Shown: positions 18,362 to 26,921 of the stretch, piece after piece
Numbering within the stretch: position 1 is the first letter of the stretch
Layout of the letters: each line of letters starts with the position of its first letter
DNA from: Streptomyces sp. NRRL WC-3618
GTDB taxonomy: Bacteria > Actinomycetota > Actinomycetes > Streptomycetales > Streptomycetaceae
Assembly: GCF_001280005.1 (NCBI RefSeq)
Contig: NZ_LGDW01000466.1
Location: 1-41,854, forward strand
Length of the DNA stretch: 41,854 bases
Direction of reading: 5' to 3'
The notes under the pieces: model-generated
What the model saw: the letters and a program-made list of their open reading frames with translations, nothing else
The model's database searches: none
Told to the model about the DNA's origin: nothing
Made by a program: the position numbers and the translations under genes

Positions 18362-18787
18362 ATGACAACCCCAAAACCCGGCAAGCCAGTTCGTGGTTCG
18401 ACTACCGGTCGCCCCCTCATGGCCGCACTCGACCTGTTCGGGCGGCGGTGGAGCCTGCGCATCCTTTGGGAGCTGCGTGGGGGCCCCGTTGGGTTCCGCC
18501 CCCTGCAGAAGCAGTGTGACGACATGTCCTCCAGCGTGATGCGGCAGCGCCTGACCGAACTGCTGGATGCCCACGTGGTTCACCAACTACCCGACAGTCG
18601 GTACGAGCTCACTCCGCTGGGGCGAGATGCCTGCCTCGCACTCGGCCCCCTCGTCCAGTGGTCGGAGCGCTGGGCGGTGATGGTCGACCCGCAACCGGCG
18701 CACCGCGACAGCGAGCCGCCCGCCGGTGGTGCCTCGCGCCCCGACGCCGTGGGCGACGGGACGCCCGAGGCGGGTTCTGCCGGCTGA
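18362..18787 (+). CDS. HxlR-family winged-helix regulator
   Basis: The 141-residue product carries the HxlR winged helix: RPLMAALDLFGRRWSLRIL, WELRGGPVGFRPLQKQCDDM, then SSSVMRQRLTELLDAHVV and the wing DSRYELTPLGRDA. It ends with a poorly conserved, Pro/Gly-rich tail of about 30 residues. HxlR proteins bind as dimers to palindromes and often respond to aldehydes, quinones or redox stress. The ATG at 18362 lacks a strong ribosome binding site. Transcription diverges from nadC-phzF across a gap holding two palindromes, so those genes are its likely targets. Confidence 0.88.
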   Translation: MTTPKPGKPVRGSTTGRPLMAALDLFGRRWSLRILWELRGGPVGFRPLQKQCDDMSSSVMRQRLTELLDAHVVHQLPDSRYELTPLGRDACLALGPLVQWSERWAVMVDPQPAHRDSEPPAGGASRPDAVGDGTPEAGSAG

Positions 18788-18789
18788 CG

Positions 18790-18998
18790 CCCGTGCGGCC
18801 TGGGTTGACGGCGCGTTCGGATGGCATGCGTTCACAACGGCGCTGCAACTCCCGGAAACCTGCCTGGGCTTGGCTCGGTATCCACAGGATGCGCAGCGTC
18901 CGGCGCTGCTCGAGCAGATCGAGTGCCGCCATGACCAAGCGCCCCCTGAAGTGAACCCTCGTGCCGGTGAATCCCGGCCGAGGGGTTCTGGCTTCCAT
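18790..18998 (-). pseudogene. Truncated second HxlR regulator
   Basis: From an ATG at 18998 with a good ribosome binding site (GGAGTAGGAGG just upstream), about 68 residues read GRLVMAALDLLEQRRTLRIL then WIPSQAQAGFRELQRRCERM. This is clearly parallel to the intact HxlR protein encoded next door at the corresponding positions. The recognition helix is degenerate and family resemblance ends after PSERAVN, where low-complexity Arg-rich sequence follows. It looks like the remains of a paralogue that once diverged from the carboxymuconolactone decarboxylase gene. Confidence 0.7.
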
Positions 18999-19012
18999 GC
19001 CTCCTACTCCTT

Positions 19013-19058
19013 GCGCTTCGAGTTTCGAAGCGTCATAGTGATTCGGAAACCGAAGCGT
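19013..19058. promoter_or_regulatory. Two further copies of the HxlR-type palindrome
   Basis: GCGCTTCGAGTTTCGAAGCGT (19013-19033) and ATTCGGAAACCGAAGCGT (19041-19058) match the motif found upstream of nadC. They lie between the broken HxlR copy and the plus-strand decarboxylase remnant and DUF1330 gene. The intact HxlR protein may therefore act here too. Confidence 0.6.
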
Positions 19059-19067
19059 GAGGTGCCC

Positions 19068-19277
19068 ATGCCGCGCATCGAACCGCTCACCCCGCCGTAT
19101 CCCGCGCCCATCGGCACAACTCTCACAACCCGCTGGGGACTCCCTGGGTGTCGTCTACGAATACGCCCAGTCCTGGAGTTCCTCGTGCTGGCCGGCTGGT
19201 ACCGAACCATCAGCTACGTGGCCAACGGGCTCCTCCTGGAGGAAGAGCCCTGGGGTGCCCCGTTCCCGACGCGGTGA
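19068..19277 (+). pseudogene. Carboxymuconolactone decarboxylase-like gene with internal deletion
   Basis: The 69-residue frame starts MPRIEPLTPPYPAPIGTTL, the usual N-terminus of this AhpD-like family. It jumps to VLEFLVLAGWYRTISYVANG and LLLEEEPWGAPFP, which is the usual C-terminus. Around 100 central residues, including the CxxC/His active-site region, are missing, so the product cannot be enzymatically active. The deletion preserved the reading frame. The operator-like palindromes just upstream suggest it was controlled by an HxlR protein, a frequent pairing. Confidence 0.75.
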
Positions 19278-19432
19278 GCTCTTTTCGACATCGTCTTATC
19301 TCAACAGCGCACCACAATCAGCCAGTCCCTTGCGAACCGCCCTCTGAAATGCCCGGTGATCCGTCGCCGGGGCCGATCAATCTGAGTGTCGACTCGAAGC
19401 CTGGCGCGCTTGTCCGAGCACAGGAGGTTTCC

Positions 19433-19726
19433 ATGGCCAAGGGCTACTGGGTCAGCGTCTACCGCACCATTTCCGACCCCGAGAAGCTGGCTGTCTACAA
19501 CAAGCTGGCCCGTGCGGCCGTCCAGGCCGGGGGCGGCCGGGTGCTCGTCCGTGGTGGTCGGGTCGTCGCCTACGACGCCGGAATCGCCGGACGCACCGTC
19601 CTGATCGAGTTCGACACCTTTGAACAGGCGGTCGCGGCACGCGAGAGCGAGGCATACCAGGAGGCGCTGGTCACCCTTTCCGACGCCGTCGAGCGCGACT
19701 TCCGCATCGTCGAAGGCATCGACTGA
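19433..19726 (+). CDS. DUF1330 family protein
   Basis: The 97-residue product reads MAKGYWVSVYRTISDPEKLA, VYNKLARAAVQAGGGRVLVR and ends with RESEAYQEALVTLSDAVERD and FRIVEGID. It has the dimeric ferredoxin-like alpha/beta-barrel fold of the DUF1330/ABM-type group, proposed in some cases to be a small monooxygenase or decarboxylase. The ribosome binding site AGGAGG lies six bases before the ATG. It follows the deleted decarboxylase gene and shares the promoter region with two HxlR-type palindromes. Its biochemical role is unknown. Confidence 0.9.
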   Translation: MAKGYWVSVYRTISDPEKLAVYNKLARAAVQAGGGRVLVRGGRVVAYDAGIAGRTVLIEFDTFEQAVAARESEAYQEALVTLSDAVERDFRIVEGID

Positions 19727-19877
19727 CTGGCGCACTGACGTTCAGGCCGGCCTGGCGGCCCCGCTGGCCTCGTCGGCAGAACTCACGCTCGCCCGAAGCG
19801 AACCGAGAATCGGTACTCATACGAAAGATCGGTCCAGCGAGCCAGTGCGCACATTGGCGGCGCTTTGGGGCACTTGT

Positions 19878-19902
19878 GCGCCCGCGGCGACCGCGCGGGC
19901 GC
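19878..19902. terminator. Terminator between convergent DUF1330 and HelD genes
   Basis: A perfect 9-bp GC stem (GCGCCCGCG and CGCGGGCGC, 7-nt loop) lies eight bases beyond the stop of the minus-strand helicase gene and can serve both convergent units. Confidence 0.65.
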
Positions 19903-19909
19903 CGCGCCA

Positions 19910-21991
19910 TCATGCGGGCTGGGTGGTGATGGTGCACAGGCGCTTGGTGGCCCGGGTCAGGGCCACGTACAGGTCCCTCTCCCCGCCGGGGCGGGCCGTG
20001 ATGATCTCCTCGGGGTTCAGGACGACGACCCCGTCGAACTCGAGGCCACGTGCCTCGGACGCGGGCACGATGCGTGCGTGGTCGGCGATGCCGTGAGCCG
20101 TCAACTGGCTCACCCGGGTGTCCGCGCAGATCACTCCCAGGAGTTCGTCCGGCTGCGCGGTGCTCTGGGCGCGCAGTTCCTCCACGACGGCGGTGACCAA
20201 CCCGTCCCCATGTGTGGTCACGGTGCGCGGGCTCTCACCGCGGCGCAGTGACCGTGCGGGCCGCTGGTCCGGAGCGATCCGCGCGAGCAGGTCCCGGACG
20301 CTCTCCAGGATCTCCTGCGTGGTGCGGTAACTGACCGTCAGGTCGTGCTGTCTGAACCGCGTCCCGACATGCGGGCTCAGGGCTTCCTTCCAGTCGCGTG
20401 CCGTCGTGGCCGGGCCCGACTGGGCGAAGTCACCCACCAGCGTCATCGCCCTCGCCGGGCAGCGGCGGACGATCATCCGCCACTGCATAGCGGTCAGTTC
20501 CTGCGCCTCGTCGACGACGACGTGCCCGTACGTCCGCTCGGGCGGGCCGTCGACCAGGCTCGCCGCCTCGTCCAGCAACGGCACGTCCGCATCGGTCCAC
20601 GGGGCGTCCGGGGCACGCAGGAGAAGGGACCGCTCCTGCGGGGTCAGGGTCGGCAGTCGCTCGGCCAGGACGTCGGCATCCGTCAGCAGCGCCTTCACGA
20701 GGTCGCCGGGTGCCAGCCTCGGCCACAGCGCCTCGACCGCCCGGTCGACACCGGTGTCGTCGAGGAGGTCGGCCCCGATGACGCCAAGGTCCAGCTCGTG
20801 GACCGGACCCGGGTCGGCGGCGCCCTCGGCACGGCGCTGGGCGACCCCCGTGAACCGGTCGAAGTTCAGGCCCGTCATTTGCTCGGCATCGGCGTCGATC
20901 TGCTCCAGGAGGTCGCCCATGTCCCGTTGCATCGCGTCGGTGACGGCGTCTACCAGGAGTTCCTTGAACGCCTGGCGAGCGGGGTTGTGGCCGGATGCGG
21001 CCGCCAGGGCGCCGGCGCGTGCAGTGGCGACCTCCTTCTCGGGCAGGTGGACCAGTTCCTGCCCGACCCGGACGGTGAAGTCACCGGCGGGGGCCTGGTG
21101 GTCTCGCAGCAGGCCGGCCAGGGCGTCGGCGAGGCCCAGGCCGCCCTTGAGGCGCGCCGTGTCGAACGGGTCCACCGCGTCCGGGGACACTCCGGCCAGT
21201 TCCTGACAGGTCGCCAGATCGACGTCGTTCTCCCCGAGCGAGGGAAGGACCTGGGAGATGTAGTCGAGGAAACGGGCGTTGGGGCCCACCACGAGGACGC
21301 CTTCCTCCGCGGCGCGCGGGAACGCGTACAGGACGTAGGCCGCCCGGTGCAGGGCGACCACCGTCTTGCCGGTGCCGGGCCCGCCCTGCACCACGGTCAC
21401 CCCGCGGTGGGCGGAGCGGACGATCTCGTCCTGCTCGGCCTGCAGCGTCGCGACGGCCGTGTGCATCCTGCCCGTACGCCGTGCCGACAGAGCCTCGGCC
21501 AACGGGCCGTCCCCCACGACGTCTTCGTCGGTCGGCGCGGTCCCGTCGAGCAGTTCGTCGCTCACCGAGACGACAGTGCGCTCCTCGAGGCGCAGGTGCC
21601 GGCGCCGCCGCAGATCCATCGGGTGGACGGGTGTCGCCTCGTAGAAGGGCCGCGCCGCGTTCGCGCGCCAGTCCACGAGCAGCGGCAGTTCGTCCTCCTC
21701 CGTGTGCAGTCCGATCCGCCCGATACGCAGGGCGGTGCCGTCCGTCCAATCGATGCGCCCGAAGACCAGCCCCTTCTCGGCGCCTTCCAGCCGGCAGATC
21801 TCCTTGGTCAGACGTTCGGCGGCGATCTCTCTCTCGTACGCCTCGCCGGCGCCGTCCGCAGGGGACTTCAGCACACTCGCCCGGTTCGCTCGCGCTTCGG
21901 AAAGCCGCTCGGTGAGCAGCTCATACAATGAGGACACGTAACCTTGCTCCGATTCAACCGCACGCACGGCAGAATCATTTATGTGTGACAA
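19910..21991 (-). CDS. HelD-type RNA polymerase-associated helicase (UvrD/Rep superfamily)
   Basis: The product is about 693 residues. An N-terminal coiled-coil arm (EQGYVSSLYELLTERLSEAR) precedes SF1 motifs: Walker A VVQGGPGTGKTVVALHRAAY near residue 203, Walker B VVVDEAQELTAMQWRMI, motif III LVGDFAQSGP, motif IV LTVSYRTTQEIL and the C-terminal VALTRATKRL. This is the HelD architecture. Such proteins remove or recycle stalled RNA polymerase, and in some Streptomyces a HelD-like protein (HelR) protects against rifamycins. Whether this copy does so cannot be read here. The start is probably TTG at 21991 (LSHINDSAV), because AGGAG lies seven bases upstream. The preceding codons are not protein-like. 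Confidence 0.88.
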   Translation of the reverse strand: MSHINDSAVRAVESEQGYVSSLYELLTERLSEARANRASVLKSPADGAGEAYEREIAAERLTKEICRLEGAEKGLVFGRIDWTDGTALRIGRIGLHTEEDELPLLVDWRANAARPFYEATPVHPMDLRRRRHLRLEERTVVSVSDELLDGTAPTDEDVVGDGPLAEALSARRTGRMHTAVATLQAEQDEIVRSAHRGVTVVQGGPGTGKTVVALHRAAYVLYAFPRAAEEGVLVVGPNARFLDYISQVLPSLGENDVDLATCQELAGVSPDAVDPFDTARLKGGLGLADALAGLLRDHQAPAGDFTVRVGQELVHLPEKEVATARAGALAAASGHNPARQAFKELLVDAVTDAMQRDMGDLLEQIDADAEQMTGLNFDRFTGVAQRRAEGAADPGPVHELDLGVIGADLLDDTGVDRAVEALWPRLAPGDLVKALLTDADVLAERLPTLTPQERSLLLRAPDAPWTDADVPLLDEAASLVDGPPERTYGHVVVDEAQELTAMQWRMIVRRCPARAMTLVGDFAQSGPATTARDWKEALSPHVGTRFRQHDLTVSYRTTQEILESVRDLLARIAPDQRPARSLRRGESPRTVTTHGDGLVTAVVEELRAQSTAQPDELLGVICADTRVSQLTAHGIADHARIVPASEARGLEFDGVVVLNPEEIITARPGGERDLYVALTRATKRLCTITTQPA

Positions 21992-22252
21992 CAAGGGACT
22001 CCTTCGATTCGAGCCGCACCATACGGCCAAAATTCCCTAAAGGTGAGTCTTGACTTACTTGTTGCGCCTATGTCCTTACGGCTGACCGCACTTCGTGTCA
22101 TGCATTCCGTCGTTTCCCTTGAATGCCGGTGATGCTTTCCCGTCCACTGGAAAGGCAGTGAATCCACGGAAAAGGTTCGTAGTCGCGCCACGCGCCGGGA
22201 CGGGGCTGGTCTGCATTCCAAATGCGCACACCGGCGGGCGCCGTGATCCGGA

Positions 22253-23562
22253 CAGCGTGATCGTCTTGCCGAGGCCCATGTCGTCGGCCAGGCGGCAGTC
22301 GAGGCCCAGTGACGTCATCCGGGCGAGCCGGTTCAGGCCCCGCTGCTGGTAGCCACGCGGTGTGGCGGCCAGAGCCGCCGGCTGACCGCCCGGGTCCTGA
22401 GCCTCCGGGTTCGAGATATGGCCCCGCAGGCCCGCCAGCCGTCCGGTGGGTCGCACCTGGACCCGACGCCCGTCGACCTCCGTGGAGCCCGTCAGGGCGG
22501 CGCTGGGGGCGTCGCCCGCTGCGACCTTGCGGTCCTGCGGCGGCGTGGGCACGGCGGACCTCCTGAGGGTCGACGAGGACCCGCAGCCGCATCACGGGCC
22601 GGTTCGCCTCCTCGCGCGTGAGCTGCTGGTCGCCCAGCGCGAACGACCAGTTGAAGGCGAGCCGCGCGGCGCAGCGCGAGGAGGGCGTCCATCCGCGCGC
22701 GGGCCGAAGGCGCTGCTGGGAGCGCCGGTCACGGCCCACACGTCGGCCGCGTCCGCGACCAGCCCGGGCTCGCTCACGCTGGGAACCTGAAGTACGGCCC
22801 GGCGCCCCAGGGCTGCCTCATCCGGTCCGGCCGTCGCCAGCCCCTGCGCCTCGACACGTAGCGAGATCCGTACGCCCGCGTCGTGACCGGCGGCGATCTC
22901 CGCGGTCCACGCGCGCCGCCCCGGCATGTGGTGCGGTTCCCGCACCGCGTAGGCGGCCCACCTACGGCGAGAGAGGCGGCGGGGGAGCTGGGCGGTGCGT
23001 CGGCGACCGCGTCCAGGAAGGCGCGCAGCAGCCGCTCCGGGTCGGGCAGCCTCGGTGGCTGCGTACTCTCCAGCCTCTCCAACGGCACGGCATGGGCGTC
23101 CGGAGGCATCGCGGCGGCGAGTTCGCGCACCCTCTCCGCGTCCGACGCGCTCAGCGGACGGGCCCACCAGGCGCCGTGATTCGCTGCGGAGAGACCGGGC
23201 AACCGCAGCCCGCGCGCGACCAGTTGCAGGCCGAGAACGGCGGCCGTACCCCGGAACGCCCTCGCCCGATAGGCCTGCGCGGCAGCACGCGCCCCCGTGA
23301 GGACCGGCAAGGCCGCACGCACCGGGAGCAGAGCAGCGGGCACCCGGATCCGCTCGACACCACCGGCGCCTGCCGACACCACGGTCAGCTCGTCGACGGT
23401 TCCGGCGGCGACGGTGGGCGGGGCGTCGCCCAGCCGCCAGAATGCGACCCGGCCGGTACGGGCCGAATCACCGGGCACGAACACGGCACAGCAGTGGGCA
23501 AGTTCGGAGATCTCAGACGGTGTTGCCGCGGGAGTCCTCTGCACAGCGATGGCATTCCTCAA
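22253..23562 (-). pseudogene. SNF2-type helicase, frameshifted and cut after Walker A
   Basis: Minus-strand segments in successive frames form the N-terminal half of a large actinobacterial SNF2/HepA-like helicase. They are AHCCAVFVPGDSARTGRVAF and GAWWARPLSASDAERVRELA (23500-23100), GVRISLRVEAQGLATAGPDE and DAADVWAVTGAPSSAFGPRA (about 22890-22690), LAFNWSFALGDQQLTREEAN and MRLRVLVDPQEVRRAH (about 22650-22560), and ATPRGYQQRGLNRLARMTSL and LADDMGLGKTITL (22370-22253). Homology stops right after the Walker A motif. The remaining ATPase core is replaced by AT-richer sequence (about 22000-22250) with no recognisable gene. At least three frameshifts are needed, so it is dead. Confidence 0.7.
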
Positions 23563-23618
23563 GTTTGACTACTGGGGTCGAGTCGCCGAGAGTACAGCAC
23601 TGCGGCCGCTGCACGACG

Positions 23619-23843
23619 CTGCTGCTGACCCTGACCGACTGGCTCCTCCGCGGCCTCATCTACCCGATCGAGCACCACCTCTTCTCGGGCATGCCCCGCC
23701 CTCATCTGTGGCTCGCCCAGCCGACGGGGCGCGCCTACTGCCGCGAGATGGGTATTGCCTATACGGAGATGGGACTTGTCGACTCGTACCGGCAGGCCCT
23801 GCGGCACATGTGCGAGATGGGAGAGCCTCTCAGGGGCGAGTAG
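23619..23843 (+). pseudogene. C-terminal fragment of a fatty acid desaturase
   Basis: About 74 residues read TLTDWLLRGLIYPIEHHLFS, GMPRPHLWLAQPTGRAYCRE and MGIAYTEMGLVDSYRQALRH. IEHHLF is the third histidine box of membrane fatty-acid desaturases, which binds part of the di-iron centre. The first two histidine boxes and the membrane helices are missing, and no start codon with a ribosome binding site precedes it. It begins just next to the 5' end of the broken SNF2 gene. Confidence 0.75.
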
Positions 23844-23948
23844 GGGTCACATCTCAGGGATGTCTCAGGGGCGTGGTCCGGAACCGTGCGAGGCGTGGGC
23901 CCGTTTTCAGAGCAGAGAGCGGCATTGGCCGCAGAGGAGGCGACAGTC

Positions 23949-24131
23949 ATGTCGAGGAACGCGAAGATCGCCGCAGGGGGCGTGGCAGCCGGGCTCATCC
24001 TGTTGTTCTGGTTGCCCTGGTGGGCCGCGCTGCTGATAGTGCTGGGAGTTCCGGCGGCCGCCTATTTTACCCTGGACCCCGCTCAGCGGCGCAGGCTGCG
24101 CCGCGTCACACGTAAGGAGCTCGGCCGCTGA
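23949..24131 (+). CDS. Small membrane protein (60 residues)
   Basis: The ATG at 23949 follows GGAGG by eight bases. The product is MSRNAKIAAGGVAAGLILLF, WLPWWAALLIVLGVPAAAYF and a strongly basic tail (RRRLRRVTRKELGR). One long or two closely spaced membrane helices with a cytoplasmic Arg-rich C-terminus are predicted. Similar tiny proteins occur in many Streptomyces without known function. A hairpin at 24209-24238 lies downstream, before the convergent neighbour. Confidence 0.75.
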   Translation: MSRNAKIAAGGVAAGLILLFWLPWWAALLIVLGVPAAAYFTLDPAQRRRLRRVTRKELGR

Positions 24132-24208
24132 GGGGCCGTCGTCAGGCGTCGTGGGCGCCTCACTCCGGCTGACGCCACGCGGCTCGGAGAACGATCAGCG
24201 TGGCCGAT

Positions 24209-24238
24209 GCCGCCCGGAAACAGAGGATCCCGGGCGGC
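24209..24238. terminator. Hairpin between convergent genes
   Basis: GCCGCCCGG (24209-24217) and CCGGGCGGC (24230-24238) form a perfect 9-bp stem with a 12-nt loop. It is placed to end the small membrane protein gene and the minus-strand hypothetical gene that stops at 24254. Confidence 0.75.
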
Positions 24239-24253
24239 GTCGGGCGGCGGGGC

Positions 24254-25180
24254 TCAGCTCGGGCGTACCGCCATCTTGTCGAGCGCTTCGAGGAGACCCG
24301 GCAGCTCCGGGCCCCGGCCCACCGGCAGTACCTCTCCGGGCTCCTCGTCGAGCAGGACGAAGGCGATGTCGTCGGTCCTGGCCACCATCGACCAGCCGGG
24401 ACCGTCGGCACGCAGGGTCCGTGCGTCGCCCGGGGCGAAGGAGGAACGGACGCGGCCGAGGGGCGGAGGCGTCTCCACGTACGCGCGTGCTTCCGCGAGG
24501 ACGCGCCGGATGGCGGCCCGGGGCCGGTTCACCGGGGCCTCGGCCTGACCCCGAGCGTCCACTGCCGGGACCGTGTCGTCCTCGGCCGGGTCTGCGGTGT
24601 CCGCAGAGCGACCGGCGTCTGCCCTGGCCCCGTCCGGCTCGCTCTCGTGCGCCGCTGACGTGCCGCCGGGAGGGCTGAAGTCCTCGTCGCTGAGTTGCTC
24701 CCGCCAGACCACCCACTGGCGGGCGATCTCGTCGGCGCCCAGACGCCGCTGAGCAGGGCCCCAGGAGGTGGTGTCCGGCGGAACGAGCGGCGGCCGGTCC
24801 GCGAGTTCGGGGGCCGGGTCGTGCGGGGCGGGGACATCGGGAGCCGCGACGGCTACAGCGAGCGGCCAGCCGGGCAGCGCCGCGACGACCGTGTGCTCCT
24901 CGGGCGACAGCTCGTATTCCATTCCGCAGTCCCACGACGCGATGGCGACCGCGACCAGGGAGACGTCGTCGATGGCCACGGTCCACCGCGCGCCGTCGCC
25001 GTCCTGGCCGAGAACCAGCCCATACCCGTCGGCGAGAGGCGCGAGGCCGAGCGCCGCACACGCCTCGGGATAGTCGTCGCCCAGCACGCTCGGAAACTGC
25101 GCGGGCGTCAGCAGCATCGCAGTGAGCACATACAGCGCGTCGTCCGCAGTGGCGACGGCCCCCTCGTCCGTCTCTGCCAT
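24254..25180 (-). CDS. Conserved hypothetical cytoplasmic protein
   Basis: The 308-residue acidic protein begins MAETDEGAVATADDALYVLT with GGGGAGG upstream. The N-terminal ~120 residues look folded (VLGDDYPEACAALGLAPLAD, WTVAIDDVSLVAVAIASWDC). A disordered Pro/Ala/Asp-rich linker follows. The last ~70 residues form a second folded part (AAIRRVLAEARAYVETPPPL, WSMVARTDDIAFVLLDEEPG). No signal peptide, membrane helix or enzymatic motif is visible. The layout matches hypothetical proteins I associate with Streptomyces, but I know of no function. Confidence 0.75.
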   Translation of the reverse strand: MAETDEGAVATADDALYVLTAMLLTPAQFPSVLGDDYPEACAALGLAPLADGYGLVLGQDGDGARWTVAIDDVSLVAVAIASWDCGMEYELSPEEHTVVAALPGWPLAVAVAAPDVPAPHDPAPELADRPPLVPPDTTSWGPAQRRLGADEIARQWVVWREQLSDEDFSPPGGTSAAHESEPDGARADAGRSADTADPAEDDTVPAVDARGQAEAPVNRPRAAIRRVLAEARAYVETPPPLGRVRSSFAPGDARTLRADGPGWSMVARTDDIAFVLLDEEPGEVLPVGRGPELPGLLEALDKMAVRPS

Positions 25181-25316
25181 CCCAGCCTCCCCATCGGTTC
25201 GTCTATCGGCGCGCACCCTAATCCGAGCGGAAGGCCGTTGTCACGACTCCCACCCCACCCGGAGCTGCTGCTTTCACGCCGGACAGGGAGGAATCGACCG
25301 GATGTACCCGCTTCGC

Positions 25317-25619
25317 TCAGGCTGCCGGCAGACCGAGGAGCTCCCGGGCCACCGTCCGCGGCGACTCGTCGCGTTCCCTGGCCAGCGCGATGACAGCACG
25401 GCACGCCAGCTCGTTCACCCCGAACGACAGCGCCTCCGGCGACACCCAGGCCACGGCCTCGTCCATCCGATCCTGGTCGTCCTCCGCTGCCGCCGACACA
25501 TACACGGCGGCGGCCTCGAAGAGGTTGTGCGTGCGCTTGTCCCGTCCCACGCCCGCGCTCTCTTCGGAGCGCAAGGAACGGAGAAAACCGGTGAACGATT
25601 TATGGATACCGCCGAACAT
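25317..25619 (-). CDS. Hypothetical protein, about 100 residues
   Basis: Reading from ATG at 25619 (MFGGIHKSFTGFLRSLRSEE), the protein is predicted mostly helical, with HNLFEAAAVYVSAAAEDDQD and ELACRAVIALARERDESPRT, and ends LLGLPAA. GGGGGAAGG precedes the start at nine bases; a GTG three codons upstream is an alternative. Codon use matches its neighbours. No domain is recognised. Confidence 0.65.
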   Translation of the reverse strand: MFGGIHKSFTGFLRSLRSEESAGVGRDKRTHNLFEAAAVYVSAAAEDDQDRMDEAVAWVSPEALSFGVNELACRAVIALARERDESPRTVARELLGLPAA

Positions 25620-25752
25620 GCGGACCACCCTTCCCCCTGTGTGCTTGCCACGCTTGATCGTTCATCTGCTGCTGTCCAACGTAGAGTTCGAGTTCCGAGG
25701 GCAGAAGAGGGCACGTGCGGTGAGTCGTTCCGCACGCCGGTGCCCCCCCAGG

Positions 25753-25911
25753 TCACGGCCGTCGGAAGGCCAGTACGCGCGCGAGTTCCCGCAGGTCCTT
25801 GGCGGCGCCGGCGAAGTAACAGGTGCCCGTCGATGCCCCGTCCGGCTCGTACCGCGGCCTCTGGCACGGCCGGGGTGAGAAATCCCGGACGTGTGTGTGG
25901 CCGTCGCTCAT
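25753..25911 (-). CDS. Possible small protein, 52 residues
   Basis: MSDGHTHVRDFSPRPCQRPR is followed by YEPDGASTGTCYFAGAAKDL and ends RELARVLAFRRP. The composition, two cysteines and a compact C-terminal helix look more like a real small protein than a shadow frame, but the ribosome binding site is weak. It diverges from the MHYT gene. Function is unknown. Confidence 0.4.
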   Translation of the reverse strand: MSDGHTHVRDFSPRPCQRPRYEPDGASTGTCYFAGAAKDLRELARVLAFRRP

Positions 25912-26063
25912 GTTCCGCACGATCCCGCACGCACGAGAAGTACCCCACTGCGCACACGTTCGAACTGGACGCGATCGTTCAGTCGCCACTCCCTGCCATA
26001 TTTCAATACCTTTCGAAACGCGCCCCCAATGTGCCTCCGTGCCCCCACTAGCGTCCCGTGGTC

Positions 26064-26921
26064 ATGGGACACCTGGACCACGCCGCCTTCGGCTGGCTGA
26101 CCCCCGTACTGTCATACGTGATGGCCTGCATAGGCGCCGCCCTCGGGCTGCGCTGCACCGTCCGTGCGCTCGGCGCGACCGGGCGCACGCGCCGCAACTG
26201 GCTTGTCACCGCGGCCTCCGCGCTCGGCACCGGCATCTGGACCATGCACTTCGTGGCCATGCTCGGGTTCAGCGTCGGCGGCACCGACATCCGCTACGAC
26301 GTACCGCTGACCATCCTCAGCCTCCTCATCGCCATGGCCGTCATCTCCACCGGAGTCTTCGCCGTCGGCTACGGGCGCGACCGCGCTCGCGCGCTCTTCG
26401 TCGGCGGACTCACCACCGGGCTGGGCGTGGCGAGCATGCACTACCTCGGCATGGCCGCGGTACGGCTGCACGGTGACGTGACCTACGACCCCGTGCTCGT
26501 CGCGCTCTCCGTGGTGATCGCCGTCGTCGCGGCCACCGCGGCCCTGTGGGCGGCGCTGAACATCAAGTCGCCGATCGCGGTGACGGTCGCCTCACTCGTG
26601 ATGGGGGCGGCCGTCAGCAGCATGCACTACACGGCGATGTTCGCGGTGCGCGTGGACGTCACGCCCTCCGGCGACGTGCTGCCCGGGGCCACGGCGATGC
26701 AGTTCATCTTCCCCCTCGCCGTCGGCCTCGGGTCCTATCTCTTCCTGACCTCGGCGTTCGTCGCGCTGTCGCCGACGGCCGGTGAACGCGAGGCATCCGC
26801 GTCCGCACAGCGACCGGCCGAGAGCGTCGCTGCCCGTCAGGGGCACGCGCCGGTCCTGCCAGGCCCGAGTGACACGCCCCGAACCCAACACGAGCGAGGA
26901 GGCCATGCGTACACCCCGTAG
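26064..26921 (+). CDS. MHYT-domain integral membrane sensor
   Basis: The 285-residue protein has seven predicted membrane helices. The MHYT motif occurs three times at helix ends (TMHFVAM, SMHYLGM, SMHYTAM), as in the family thought to bind copper and sense oxygen, CO or NO. Bacterial MHYT domains are often fused to GGDEF/EAL domains. Here the protein ends in a short disordered tail (VAARQGHAPVLPGPSDTPRT) with no output domain. Its last 17 bp overlap the start of the kinase gene. This suggests translational coupling, and that the MHYT protein supplies a sensory input to the conservon. The start at 26064 (MGHLDHAAF) has no clear ribosome binding site; a GTG two codons earlier is possible. Confidence 0.9.
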   Translation: MGHLDHAAFGWLTPVLSYVMACIGAALGLRCTVRALGATGRTRRNWLVTAASALGTGIWTMHFVAMLGFSVGGTDIRYDVPLTILSLLIAMAVISTGVFAVGYGRDRARALFVGGLTTGLGVASMHYLGMAAVRLHGDVTYDPVLVALSVVIAVVAATAALWAALNIKSPIAVTVASLVMGAAVSSMHYTAMFAVRVDVTPSGDVLPGATAMQFIFPLAVGLGSYLFLTSAFVALSPTAGEREASASAQRPAESVAARQGHAPVLPGPSDTPRTQHERGGHAYTP

